A stretch of DNA of 64,000 nt. Origin: Plasmodiophora brassicae. Lineage: Eukaryota > Endomyxa > Phytomyxea > Plasmodiophorida > Plasmodiophoridae. This document shows positions 45,030 through 55,807 of the stretch, in pieces (the stretch's first letter is position 1; every line of letters begins with the position of its first letter). The notes under the pieces are model-generated. The model was not told the DNA's origin. It did not search any database and was given only the letters and a program-made list of their open reading frames with translations. The stretch covers positions 186,001 through 250,000 of the forward strand of contig JASFAU010000014.1 of NCBI GenBank assembly GCA_039704465.1. Direction: 5' to 3'. The position numbers and the translations under genes are program-made.

Positions 45030-45384
45030 CCAGCGGGGCACGTCTGCGTGGAAGGCAAACGTGAAGAAGGCGGTAGCCCTGACCATCGACGGAGTCAGAA
45101 TACGTCGCGACTGCAGCGGGGGTCAAGCAGCTGCTGCGGTTACGTCAAGTTGCAGACTCTGCGTTCGTTCCCATCGAAGAGGCCACTGGGCGTCTATGTC
45201 GGCGATCAAAGTGCGATGGCGATGGGGCCAATAGTCACCAAGTACCACTTCGTACGTGATCAAGCCGCGCAACAAGGCTAATCAATTTACCTACATCGCA
45301 ACTCAGGAGAACGAAGCGGATGCTATGACCAAGGCATTGACCAAGGCGACGTACGAGAAGCATCTGAAGTTGATCGGCCTGTGA
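45030..45384 (+). pseudogene. Ty1/Copia RNase H relic
   Basis: Fragments of the C-terminal Copia polyprotein appear in successive frames: AWKANVKKAVALT, then (one-base shift) ESEYVATAAGVKQLLRLRQVADSAF, then (shifted) YVGDQSAMAMGPIVTKYHFVRDQA, then QFTYIATQENEADAMTKALTK ending EKHLKLIGL and a stop at 45384. The motif order matches Copia RNase H (TEAEY, DNQSAI, TKHI...KYHFVR, T..N.AD..TK). At least three frameshifts make it non-functional. No LTR was found next to it. Confidence 0.7.
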
Positions 45385-45520
45385 GAACTTGAGGAGGAGT
45401 GTCAGGCAACCGTGTCCTGCGTCCGATCGGCCATGGCCAATCTATCGCGAATGCTGCCGAGGCAACCTGTACGTACAAATGACGCACGACAACGCGGGGG
45501 GAGGGCACGGGTTCGGTTCA

Positions 45521-46705
45521 TTATTGGTACCCTTGGACAACGTTGAGCACGTCTTTCGGGACGACCGCCTCAACGTCGTGAACGAGGAGCGCAATGAGTT
45601 CCTCGGTGGGCTTGTTGCACAAGTGGGGACGCGTCGGCGACTGCCCTGTCCACATCGACAGCAGCTCGTCGCTCCCGGTTCGCCCAGACGCCGCCCGCAG
45701 CGGTCGCGTCGCGTAATTCCACAAGGGGAAATCCTCGTAGGGGATCTCCAATGACCGCGTTTCGTGGATATACCTGTTGATGAATCCTCTTGCTGGCCGA
45801 CCGGAGAAGGCGTGCGCCAACGTCGTCGGCATATAGTCCACCTGCGCCTTCAGGAGAGCGTCCCGATGCGGCTCGTCGATCGTGGCCTCGGGGCAAGTGA
45901 GGAACGCTGTGCCCATCTGCACGCCGGATGCCCCCAGCAGCAGCGCCGCAACGATGCCAGGGCCATCGACGATCCCACCGGACGCAACGACGGGGACATG
46001 GACGCTCCTCGCAATCTGAGGAAGCAGAGCCAGCGTCCCGATGTTGCTCTCAGGGCAGCCTTGGTGACGAGCCGGTAAGAACGTGCCGCGGTGGCCGCCC
46101 GCTTCGAAGCCCTGCGCGATGATCACATCGACATTGCGGCTCTCCAGCCATCTGGCCTCGTCCACTGTTGTCGCGGAGCACAACACGGTGATGCCGCGCT
46201 CGTGCAGCCGCTCGATCACGTTGTCGACATGAAGGGGCAGGCCGAAGTGAAAGCTGACCGCCGACGGCTTCTCCTCCAGGACGACCTGCAGCGTCGCCTC
46301 GTCGAATCCAATGTGGGGCGTGCAGTCTGGCAGCTGCAACGAGTCGAATCTGTCCTGCATGTGCATCTCGGCGAAGTACGCGCGCAGGTCCCGCTTGATC
46401 CTGCCCAGGCGCGAACGATCGGGCGGCGGCAGCGGATGCGCGAAGAAGTTAACGTTGACGGGGAAGGACCCGGCCGCCGCACGCGATGGCCGCAACCCCT
46501 GTTTCGCCTCGTCGATGCGCGCCCTGACTGCGCCGACGTCCATCAGGGCGCACGGCAGCGAACCGAGGCCGCCGGCGTTCGTCGCGGCGGCGGCCATCGC
46601 GGGTGAGGACGACCCCAGCATCGGCGCCTGGATGATCGGTACCCTGATGGCAAGGAGCTCGCAGAAGGCGGCAATCCTCGCCTGTGCAGATGCGAACCCA
46701 GACAT
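45521..46705 (-). CDS. Nitronate monooxygenase (class I, FMN TIM barrel)
   Basis: Intronless, 394 aa, the family's usual length. Motifs in order: IRVPIIQAPMLG near the N-terminus (FMN site), AATNAGGLGSL, the SFHFGLP strand, ARWLESRNVDVIIAQGFEAGGHRG with the presumed catalytic His, LLPQIARSVHVPVVASGGIVDG and LLLGASGVQMGTAFL binding the FMN phosphate. Known reaction: oxidative denitrification of alkyl nitronates such as propionate-3-nitronate, a detoxification step. The ATG at 46705 is the first Met; the frame is open for 50 codons further upstream but without ATG. No targeting peptide is obvious. Codon use is GC3-rich like its neighbours. The single-exon structure and frequent bacterial homologs are compatible with old transfer, but this is not demonstrable here. 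Confidence 0.88.
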   Translation of the reverse strand: MSGFASAQARIAAFCELLAIRVPIIQAPMLGSSSPAMAAAATNAGGLGSLPCALMDVGAVRARIDEAKQGLRPSRAAAGSFPVNVNFFAHPLPPPDRSRLGRIKRDLRAYFAEMHMQDRFDSLQLPDCTPHIGFDEATLQVVLEEKPSAVSFHFGLPLHVDNVIERLHERGITVLCSATTVDEARWLESRNVDVIIAQGFEAGGHRGTFLPARHQGCPESNIGTLALLPQIARSVHVPVVASGGIVDGPGIVAALLLGASGVQMGTAFLTCPEATIDEPHRDALLKAQVDYMPTTLAHAFSGRPARGFINRYIHETRSLEIPYEDFPLWNYATRPLRAASGRTGSDELLSMWTGQSPTRPHLCNKPTEELIALLVHDVEAVVPKDVLNVVQGYQ

Positions 46706-46857
46706 CCCGCCCTGCAAGCTCCCGCTTGCGTACGTACCACGCGACGTCGTCGTCGTTGTGCGCACAAAGTGGTACCTCGTTGGGACGCTCGTCGGTATAT
46801 GACGCAGTGCGCTAATATTTGCGTGGCCGTGCGACGCCCCGTTCGTGTAGGTCAATG

Positions 46858-47178
46858 CTATGCGACGCCCGCGGAGCCCTGCTCTGGCTTGCGCTGCAGG
46901 AGGATGCCTTGCAGGAGGCTGTCGTCGCTCTTGACCGGGGCGTCGCTCTTCTGCGTTTCGCTGAGGACCCGTTCGATGCGGTGCACGGTCTTGGCGTCGA
47001 CGCCGTGGGTCGGCTCCGGCAGGTGCATTTCAGGGATGAGATCGAGGTCGCCGTGCATCGGGTGCAGGTGCGGTTTCCGAATCGGCATCACGTCGGTCTT
47101 GCTGCGCGCCGGGCGCTGGCCGCCGCCGCCGTCCGCGTTCCCCCGGAACGTCTCCGACTGCGAACGCGACGGATCCAT
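46858..47178 (-). CDS. Small hypothetical protein
   Basis: Open frame of 106 aa from the ATG at 47178. Composition is hydrophilic and unlike a random GC-rich frame: VMPIRKPHLHPMHGDLDLIPEMHLPEP, quoted in part as HLHPMHGDLDLIPEM, then a helical VDAKTVHRIERVLSETQ and KSDDSLLQGILLQRKP. The frame continues upstream (IVPIRSLATVRYCSGPTT), which resembles a mitochondrial leader but lacks an ATG, so an upstream exon may exist. No family recognised. It lies on the same strand as the nitronate monooxygenase and the cupin on either side. Confidence 0.4.
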   Translation of the reverse strand: MDPSRSQSETFRGNADGGGGQRPARSKTDVMPIRKPHLHPMHGDLDLIPEMHLPEPTHGVDAKTVHRIERVLSETQKSDAPVKSDDSLLQGILLQRKPEQGSAGVA

Positions 47179-47536
47179 CGTCGTCGGCCCCGAGCAGTAC
47201 CGTACCGTGGCCAGCGACCGAATCGGGACGATCGCCTCCCAGTCACCCACTGCACTGACGCTGTACTACCACGACGACAGATACGGTAGGTAGTACAGTA
47301 GTAGCCTGTGCCGGTGCAGCCCGGCTCCAGCGAGCACCCGGGCACAGCAGATCCAGCCAACGCTCGCCCTGATCAGGATCAGGTTCGCAACCAGGATCGT
47401 GTCTCGAGTCGGCACTACAGATACGATACGATCGTCAAACTGAGTTAACACTGCGCCTCTGTGGGGTCCTCGTCGGCACACCTGATACTGTGCCTGCACT
47501 GCCTCTTTTATTGGTACGGCTTCGCGATGTCTGAAG
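47179..47536. other. Intergenic region
   Basis: About 360 nt between the small hypothetical gene and the minus-strand cupin. A possible upstream exon of the hypothetical gene would lie here. Nothing else supported. Confidence 0.35.
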
Positions 47537-48399
47537 TTAATTTCCTGGGCACGGGCGTTTGCTGATGTTGCCGTTGCCGTTGTTGTTGGAGGTGTTGGTG
47601 ATATTGGCGCTTTCGGAACGGGTGGTGTTGGCAGGGGCAGTGCTGGTCCCGGCAGGCGTACTGGCGCCTGGAGCATTGTTCGCGGCGCAGCGGCTGCGGC
47701 ACTGAGCAAGGAGGTCGGCTAGAGGATTCCCCTGCGAGTTGGCTTGGGCTGCTGACTTCAGGGCAGCTGCCTCCTGCGCTGACACCCCAAACTGCGACGC
47801 GATGTCGGCCGCACTGAACTGGAGCAGGTTCGCCTCTGGGAAGATGTCCTCGCCGCGCACCGTGGGCAGCACCTGCAGGACCTCCGATGGACGGCAGTCC
47901 AAGTTCGCCTCCCAGAAGACCCTGCAGGATCAGTCGTTAGCGGATTCCGGCGCTGCGAGAACGCCTTTCGGGCTGACATTCCGGGCGGGAAGAACGTCCC
48001 GCGTTCGTTCTGGACCGAGTTCAGCACCTTGCCCTTCCCGTTCTGGATCACGCCGACCGAGGTGTTCCCAGTTAGACCAAGGGTGTAGACGGCGTGCTGC
48101 GGGGCCACGTTCGGCGTGTTGGCAGAGCACGGCTGCATCCGGATGTTGCGGTGCTGGACCCGCTCCAGCTCGTACAAGGTGTCCAGCACCGGCATCTCCT
48201 TCACTGTGACCTGCCGGACCTGAACGCCGTTCTGGTTCACGACCGGGGCCCTGCCCGTCAGGTTGACGGCCATGTCCTGCACCTGGAACCGCTGCCGGTT
48301 CTGGAGCCGCGATATCGTAACGGGACCCTGTGCCAGGCAGAGCCCGGAACAGGCCGACAGTACTGCCAGGGCAATGTACACCCGCATCATGATGGACAT
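47537..48399 (-). CDS. Secreted cupin-like protein lacking metal ligands
   Basis: Exons 48399-47978 and 47921-47537 (56-nt intron, phase 2) give 268 aa. Signal peptide residues 1-24 (RVYIALAVLSACSGLCLA). The middle aligns by eye with the neighbouring cupin at 48668: the Cys-containing strand (RMQPCSANTP), a variable strand, GTFFPPGMVFWEANLDCRP, and a helical tail (FSAADIASQFGVSAQEAAAL) like that of germin/spherulin-type cupins. Where the paralog has the canonical HIHPRATE metal site, this copy has NVAPQHAV, so His and Glu ligands are lost; it is probably non-enzymatic or substrate-binding only. The C-terminus is Asn/Thr-rich low complexity. Divergently transcribed from its paralog with 268 nt between start codons. 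Confidence 0.65.
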
Positions 48400-48667
48400 A
48401 TGTGTGTGTGTGTCCTCGGCTTGGGCCGCGATTTGGAGAATGGTCCGCCACATGGGCACACCTCGTGTTGCAGAAACACGGATCGGATGTACAGGTCGAC
48501 CAGAACATCCGAGAACCTTCAACGCTGCACTGCAGCCAGCCCAGAACAGTCCTGTTTATTCTAGATATTCGCAGAACCTGCCGGTTGGTCTCGGTGGATG
48601 ACTGCTTCGATCTCGCGTTGGCGCGTCATAACTCAAACCGGGCAATTGTCCATTCAGGCAGCAAACA

Positions 48668-49605
48668 ATGACCATGGGACCCGGGTACCATCTGGTCGCG
48701 GTCGTGGCTGCGCTGTCCCTGGTCGGGCAGACCTGGGGGCAGAACCAGAAAGTAACGCCAGAGTACCTTCGGCAACTGCGGGTCCAGCGCGTCCAGAACC
48801 CGGATCAGTTCTTCTACGATTTCAGCAAGCCTGTCAAGATAACCCAGGGGCCGGGCGGATCGCTGCGTACCTGCGGGATCGAAGAGCTTCCGACACTTGC
48901 TGGAATGGGTAATGGAACCTGGAGCAGCGATGCGCCGCCGTCGTGTCGCTCAATTCGTCGGCAATGGATCCGTGTTAGGTATCGCGGTCTCACTCGTTGA
49001 TCTGAAAGCCTGTGCCATCAACAACCCCCATGTCCGTACTACACTGACCAGGGTTGCATCTGTCGGTAGTACTGATTTCGACCACAGATCCACCCGAGAG
49101 CCACCGAGTTCTCCTTCATCAGCAAAGCCCCAACGAGCCCGATGATGGTCGGTATCGTGGAGGAGAACGACGGCCGTACGCTGGGGCAGCCGGTTTCTGC
49201 AGGGTCGGTCACGCTCTTCCCTCACGCCATGGTACAGTATGGAGCACACCGGGTATCCCAGCACACACCGCGGTCTGATCCGCTGCTCGTCTAGGTCCAC
49301 TTTGAGTTCAACCCCAGTTGCGAAGACCAGCAGTTCATCGCCGCGTTTAGCAGCGTCAGACCGATAATCACACCCGGGCGACGTCCGTGTCGATGCTGAC
49401 CATGCCTTGCGCGTAGGACGACCCCGGTACCGAGACGTCCACGTTCGACGTCCTCCGCATGCCGACGGAGGCCATTGCCAACGCGTTGCACCTGACGATC
49501 GCCGAGGCGGACGCGCTCGTCCGCAAGCAGATTCCCGGAACGGGCCCGAGCCCAGGAGAGCCCGAGTGCCGACGTCGCTGTGGACTTCAGCCCACAGTCT
49601 TCTGA
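48668..49605 (+). CDS. Secreted cupin (germin/spherulin-like)
   Basis: Five exons (48668-48908, 48979-49031, 49088-49231, 49295-49354, 49417-49605), introns 56-70 nt, 228 aa. Signal peptide residues 1-25 (HLVAVVAALSLVGQTWG). Cupin box 1 is created across an exon junction: LKACAINNPH + IHPRATEFSFI, giving the HxHxxxxE metal site. Box 2 is SVTLFPHAM + VHFEFNPSC, with the third His. Then AAFSSDDPGTETSTFDVLRMPTEAIANAL, quoted in part, a tail typical of germin- and spherulin-like proteins. Such proteins bind Mn or Fe and can be oxalate oxidases/decarboxylases, superoxide dismutases or structural wall proteins; activity cannot be predicted. Four Cys near the C-terminus (PECRRRCG) may form disulfides. 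Regulation may be shared with the divergent paralog. Confidence 0.8.
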
Positions 49606-49871
49606 AGCGCGACGAGGCGGCCAGGTGGAACGTTCGGCAATCGGTTCCCGAAGATGGCCAGTAATGTGACATTAAGGCAATACAATTACAGCCGCCTCAC
49701 GGCACAGTTGAGTTCCGCGTACCGTACCCAGCTGCTGCTGCTGCGGTGGTGATTCGCGCAGGAGCAGGACCCCGGCGCAGGGGCGCAGACCAAGGGCACA
49801 TGCTGCACTGCCACCTTGTCGCCCGGCGATCCACCAGGACGCGAACCGGGCACCGCCTCCTTCTGCGATCT

Positions 49872-51093
49872 ATGACGACGCTGCAAGATATGGGGCTACG
49901 CGTCCTGAACACGGCCAACCTATCCGAGAAGGTCAGTGGGACCGTCGCCTGCGCTGCCGGTGATGGTAACCGAGTGTGACCGCAGATGACGATATCCGGG
50001 GATGCATGCAGGCTGTGGAAGGCGAAGCAGGTTGCGTTTGGCACTGGGAGTCCAGCACTGCCGTTGTATCCAGCGGTTCCCGAGAAACCGGAGCTGGTGG
50101 AAGCCAGGCAGGTGCCGACAATGCGGACCAGCACGTGCTCGTCGTCCGTATACATCTGCCTGACGGTCGCGCATGTCGAGCTAACCGCCGTGCACTGCTA
50201 CTGGGACACGCTCCTGCGTTTTACCGACGTCCACGACCTGCCTGTCGAGTTCGTCGACGATTTCGTCGGCGTCATCGCCGATGAGACGAGGCATTTCCTG
50301 ATGCTGAGCGAGAGGCTCGCCCAGCTCAACGCCGCGTACGGCGACCTACCCGCGCATAGAAGCCTCTGGCAACATGCCATCGATACGTCGTCGTCGCTCC
50401 CGGCCCGCCTGGCCATCGTCCCCATGGCACAAGAAGCGCGCGGTAAGCAGCCGTTCATCGCGAACGCGAACGTCATTGACGTCTGTTGCAGGATTGGACG
50501 CGGGCCCGCGCTTCGTCAAAAGACTACGCGACACGAACGACATGGAGTCGGCGCGCGTGCTACAGTGCATTGTCGACGACGAGGTCGGGCACGTGGCAGC
50601 CGGCCTGAAATGGTTCAGGTTCCTCTGTCAACGGGAACGCGTCGATCCGGTCACCCGATTCCACGACCTCATCCAACAGTTCATGCCCTCCGGTCTGTTC
50701 CCGCCGTTCGACGCCGAGCAGCGCCTCAAGGCTGGGCTGACACCCGACTATTACCTGCCCGTCGCAACCGCTACGAATTCGCCCGTCGGCGCGGCAGCCA
50801 GTTCCGCGCCCTGCCCTGCATCACGTCCCGCATGCGGAACCGCATCACGTGCCGCAGTCGAACCGGCGTCCCGTCCCGTAGTCAGAAGCGCATCAGGATC
50901 CGCAGTCGGAACTGCACTGCCCGACGCTGCAGTCGGAACTGCTCAGTGCGACGCTGCAGTCGGAACTGCACAGTTCGACGCTGCAGTCGGAACTGCACAG
51001 TGCAACGCTGCAGTCAGAACTGCACTGCCCGACGCTGCATTCGGAACTGCACAGTGCGACGCTGCAGTCGGAACTGCACTGCCGGGGCAATAA
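49872..51093 (+). CDS. DUF455 ferritin-like protein with C-terminal repeats
   Basis: Exons 49872-49931, 49986-50442 and 50492-51093 (introns 54 and 49 nt) give 372 aa. The core, residues about 75-265, matches the DUF455 ferritin-like family: VAHVELTAVHCYWDTLLRF, VIADETRHFLMLSERL, YGDLPAHRSLW, LAIVPMAQEARGLDAGP, IVDDEVGHVAAGLKWF. The E..H and DE.RH pairs on four helices are the expected di-metal ligands (compare MiaE); the reaction is not known. The end, residues about 315-370, is six copies of a 9-residue repeat (DAAVGTAQC and variants), absent from the family and probably recently expanded. The first intron joins SEK to MTISGDAC as in the family. It lies between the cupin and TIMELESS, all on the plus strand. 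Confidence 0.8.
50923..51084 (+). repeat. 27-bp coding minisatellite, six copies
   Basis: Six tandem units of GACGCTGCAGTCGGAACTGC plus CAGTGC, with few substitutions, in frame inside the last exon of the ferritin-like gene. They encode a repeating DAAVGTA(Q/L)(C/P/F). A degenerate seventh unit precedes them. Confidence 0.92.
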
Positions 51094-51183
51094 AGCGTGT
51101 GCCGGCGTCCGTCGTCGGGGTCCCGGCTGTCGGTGCCATTTTTGCACAGCAACGTGTTCGGCCGGGGAGGCGGGGGGCGGCAA

Positions 51184-54100
51184 ATGTCCGATCAGGAGTC
51201 TGACGATGCGGGCGAGCGGCAGTCGGCGATGGACGCGGGCCTCAAAGCGGAACTGCTGGCGCAATGCCAGGTTCTGGGCGTGCGCCAGTCCGACGGGTCG
51301 TTTGTCAAGCGACCCGAGACGCACCGTCGGTCTACGTAGGCTCGCCACTGCCCTGCAGACCGTCCTGATATTCATGAGTTCAGGAGCGTTGAAGGCTATA
51401 CTGGACTGGCTTAGGGTCGATGACAATGGTCACGTTGTGCTGCAGCTGGGCAAATGGGAGACTGTCCATAATGCCATCTTGCCGTTGATCATGGCCTATC
51501 CAGGAGACACGCCGCTCTGCACCATCGTTTGTATGCAGGCTGTCTTTGCGTGTCAACAGGGTATTCGCTGACTTGTGCTCGTCGGCAGTGCAGATTCTCG
51601 TCGCCATGCTAGCCCCTGTGCCCGCGGATGCCACAGCCGGCGGGACACGTCGGCATCATCAGTTGCTGCACAAGCGGGCGATCTGCAAGTCTTCGATCTT
51701 TGCAATCGCACTCTATCATATTCGCGACGCGGTTGAGTGCGGCGCGGAGTAAGACATCCGACGTATTCCCGGTTGGCGTTCCCCTTGACCAACATTGGTG
51801 ATGAACAGGTCGCGGACCCCCTCACAGCATAAACGCATGCTGCTCGTACTGACGTTCGTTCAGCATGTTCGTTGTTCCGCGTGAGCACTGCCATCCGGCC
51901 AGACGTTTAATACCCATTGTCGTGCAGGTTCTCGCTGTCCGAGAAGAAGGCATGGCGAGTATGTTCGACGGTCTTAACGATCGCTGCTTACTGGTTCTGT
52001 CGCGGGTATATGGCGCGCAAACGCGGTCATGCTCCTGAGGTTCTGACGGCGGCCCCCGTTCAGGACCACGTTCTCGACCTCCTTCTCTATTTGATCGAGA
52101 CGGAGCCGACCGACAATGCCACTGCTCTTGGCAGGAACGCGGACTTCAATCATCTGACTGCCGTCCCTCTGCTTCTCCTCGATTGCGTTTATCAAATCTT
52201 TCGTGCCGAATCGCCGGGGCAGCTGCTGCTCGCTCCCGACACGACTGGCGTATGTCGTTGCCATTGGGTGCGGTGACGAGCACTGACGATTGTCGATAGG
52301 CCAGCATCGTCAACCTCCTGTCTGAAGAGAACACGTTACTGGGACGATCAGGTCGTTCGATGCCATCTCGGCATAGTCGATTTGGCGGTATCGTCAGGGT
52401 CAACGCGATGGGTGGTAGAACACGTGTGCTGTCAGGGTCGCAGCACGCCGGCAGTTATGCTGGGGCGACGCCCGAATCGTCGGTTCAGCCTCGACCGACC
52501 GCGGTTAGGCGTCCCCCTGTCTTTCACGCCAGGGGTGTTTCTGAACGACATTGTTGTCAGGGTAACCGCATCCGAACATTCCTCACTGATGAAGTACGTC
52601 AAGTGTTTCTGGGCTTTGCGAAACGAATCCATTCAAACCTCTTCAACGGTGAGGATGAGATGGACCGCTGTCGTTGTCCATCGGTGACCCCTTGATCGCC
52701 AGATTTTCTCGCCAATGTCCTTAGCGATCGGAGCGTCGAGAAGAACCTTCACGAAGAGATACTGGACGATCGCATGCGAATATGCCTGTGTGCCTTGCTT
52801 CACGTCATCGCGTTCTTCTTGGAATTCAACCGGGAATTCTATTCGTACTGCCCTGTGTTTCCATACCCAGTAATGCAATCGTTGAATCGCTGTTTACAGG
52901 CATGGCGACGCCTCGAATGAATTTTCTGTGGCATCTGTTTCCACGGTTCTTAGCGAAGAGAATCGCGCCCTGATCTGTGACTTCTTTCGTCGCTGCTCGT
53001 CAACCAACGACGTAGCGTTGCTACGGCCGTCGCTCCTTTGCTACAAGGAGATGCTTCGCACCGCCCATCGTCTGGCGGACGTCAATGGAGGCGACCCAGG
53101 CGGATCTACCTGGCTTCTGGATTCCATGAACGCCATCCCGCATCGTCTCGTCTTGCCCGATCTACTCAAGCGATATTCAGTGAATCACAATCCGCTGAGG
53201 TTTGTTGTTTTCCAGGCATGCCCATTAGCTTAATTCGGACTGACGCTGTGCGACCCGCAATACTTAGCTTTCTGGCGGTCCTGTTAGAAACGATTCATTT
53301 CCAGATTAAGGTGCTGGAGAAAGGGACAAATCGTGATGCCGCCCCAAGGAAACGAAGGTCGAGAAAGTCTCCTGATCCTGAACGGTGCGACGACGACGAG
53401 GACGATAGTTCCGACGACAGTGATGACGATGTCGGTTACGACCGTGACGCTGAGGCCACCGATTTCATCGAACGGCTTGCTCATCCGAAAGTATGATCGC
53501 TCGTGCCGCCGATGTTTCAAGGTTCTGACCTTGAGTGGATTCCTAGGCGGTGGATAATGTCATGTTGATATTCAACGGTTACCGAGCGAATTCCCAACAG
53601 CTGAACCACTTCACGTTGCGGATCCTGCATGCCGTTTCCGTTCGTGTACCATGCGCGCCAATGCTGTTTCGCGTACTGCTGGGATTGCGCCTGTCGTACC
53701 CCATGTGTCATTGATGGCCCCGTTGCTGCGTAGGTATCGTACCTGTCCCTGTTTGAGGAGATCTTGAACAGTGATTCCCTGAAGCGTGACAAATCGTTCG
53801 ACGAACTTCGGACCTTTTCCAAGCACATTGCGAGGGCCTTCTTCTCAATGCTTGCTACCAACCAGTAAGTGATAGACATTCGCGCCTCTGGCGTCCAACG
53901 AAATTGTTTGCCAGTCATGTCGCGTATCACCAACTAACTGCCGTCGCCTAGATCCTTGATCATTGAGGCCTTATTCCCAATCTCGAGGAAAGCCTGCGAG
54001 ATCCTGAATGACACGGGAGAGTTTGGTTTGCAAGGTACGCTGACTGTTCCATCACGGCCACGTGGGGCTCATCTCATGAGCTTGAGAGCAGTGCGAAAGT

Positions 54101-55577
54101 CTGCGACTGCGACAGCTCGATGGAGCACCGAAGATGACGATATTCTACGGAAACAGATCGAGTCACTTGCTGAAAGTGCATCGTTCTATGGCGATATTGC
54201 TCAGATGTAAATAGCGCTGAGTGAGACTCCCTGGTTCAGATCTAACGTGTTTTCGGCAGGCTGTCTGTACCTCGTTCTGCCCGAGCCGTTTCAAACCGGC
54301 TTCGCAAATTAGGGTTCGAACCTCCCGTTATACCGAAGGAGTCGTACAATGGTGAAGATGACGGGTACGACGTGCTATACGTTTTCGGCGGTATCTCGGT
54401 ATAATCGTTTCTGTTTCAGGAAGGCAGCATCCGGGCATGACCTACGCGACGCCCCTAGCGATGACGATGGCGACCAAGACGCAATCGCTACCATCGACGG
54501 TATGGCATCGTTCCTATCCAAGGCTATTGCCAAGGTTCCACACGATTATATCGTCTGGTTCCGCGACCAGGTAACCTACTGTTCATGCTCTCTTGTCCAT
54601 TTCTGACGGGTTTGTAGGTGGTTGATTGTCTAGAAGGTCGCCGTTTGCATAACGTTGCTGCTGATTACGCTATGGTGCCAGTGGCTGAGGTTGGTCGCGC
54701 TGCCCTCGAATGCAAGGTATTAACGTCGGGATGGAATTCTATTGCTGTGTCAGTAATATCGTGTCCACTGACGACAGGAGTTGCAAAGTCTACTGCGGTC
54801 CTTGTACATTCGCGAGCCAGGGAAATCGTCGAAGTTCTGGGTTATTCCGCGCACACGGTACGTTGCTTGCTGGACCGGGACCGGTGTGCGCTTGTCGTGC
54901 TGAATGCCGGCTTCAGGACGGCCAATGACCTACAGAAGATCATCGATATCACGCAACACGTTCTCGATTCTCCAGAGCAAGTAGCGGCAAGGAAGACCAA
55001 ACCGACTCGCCGTCGGAGGATTCGAGAGGAGGTGATTAACAGTCATCACGACGAGCCGAGCCCCAGTCCGGACAACGATCGGGCAGAGGTCCCCACTGTG
55101 GAGCGTTCCGAGACCCGCCCATCGAATCCTGTTGACGATACCGCCATGGACGTCGGTGATGACGAGACGCTTGACAAGGCTGGTGTTGTTCCGACGAAAC
55201 TGAACCGCATGGCTCGGCGAAGATGTATTGCCGACAGCAGCGATGACGATGAGCCAGGCAATGTGGACGATAATGGTGCGGACAAGCAGAACCCCGATGA
55301 TGCCGATCGAACCGTAGGCGATGTACCAGATGGGTCAAGCGTTGAACGGCGCTCAGCAGCCGCTGACGACGAGTGCGTCGATGAGCGCACGAACCTATCG
55401 GCGACGCTGGAGATCGCCGATGACGGGTCAACCCTGGCGGATGCGCGGACCATGGAGCTAGAAGGGACCATGGGATCGTCCACTCAGGTTCTTGACGAGG
55501 ACGATGCCCGCGATGCTGCGGAGGGCGTCGGCCTCAGCGAACACGGCTCGGTCGGCTCCGCGCCGCCAACTAGGTAA
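51184..55577 (+). CDS. TIMELESS: TIMELESS/Tof1/Swi1 replication fork protection factor
   Basis: Eighteen exons: 51184-51325, 51384-51530, 51589-51748, 51809-51866, 51928-52005, 52064-52249, 52300-52648, 52703-52844, 52900-53199, 53268-53490, 53547-53672, 53734-53864, 53952-54206, 54260-54364, 54420-54570, 54618-54716, 54778-54857, 54917-55577; 1130 aa (human 1208). Conserved landmarks: LLAQCQVLG, RALKAILDWLRVDD, LQLGKWETVHNAILPLI, LQILVAMLAPVP, RHSRFGG, VIAFFLEFNREF, LLKRYSVNHNPLSFLAVLLE, NSQQLNHFTLRILH, LRTFSKHIARAFFSMLATNQ, then a Myb-like WSTEDDDILRK and a PARP-binding-like region (LLRSLYIREPGKSSKFW). Acidic, Arg-rich unstructured tail. Role: with Tipin/Csm3 it couples helicase and polymerase at forks. 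All phases agree; a 48-nt intron inside the seventh exon (after RFGG) is possible. The 87-nt intron at 53865 is the longest. Confidence 0.85.
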
Positions 55578-55807
55578 TACAGTGTTCAAGTGTGTAGACG
55601 GAGACAGATGGGGTGCGCCGAACTGGGGCGGGCCCCTGAACTCCATTACTATACCAGGTGTGGTCGGATAGTACGGCGGACTGGGTCACACGGATTGCGG
55701 CGGGCACTCGCCGAAGCATCGCTCGCGGACTCCCCACCGGAATTTGTCGAACCGTCCCCAGACGCTCGAGGCGCCCCGTTAGTCCGGTGAGACGTGTGTC
55801 GCGAAAG

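Noticed and set aside
46706..46855. N-terminal extension of nitronate monooxygenase with leader-like residues
   Set aside because: There is no ATG in the extension; the family starts at the Met encoded at 46705.
50893..51426. Minus-strand Cys/Ser-rich frame over the 27-bp repeats
   Set aside because: It is the shadow of the repeat on the opposite strand; the plus frame continues a recognised family.
54571..54617. Doubt over a 47-nt intron in TIMELESS
   Set aside because: The doubt was set aside: it is short, but both splice motifs and phases fit and the retained sequence contains a stop.
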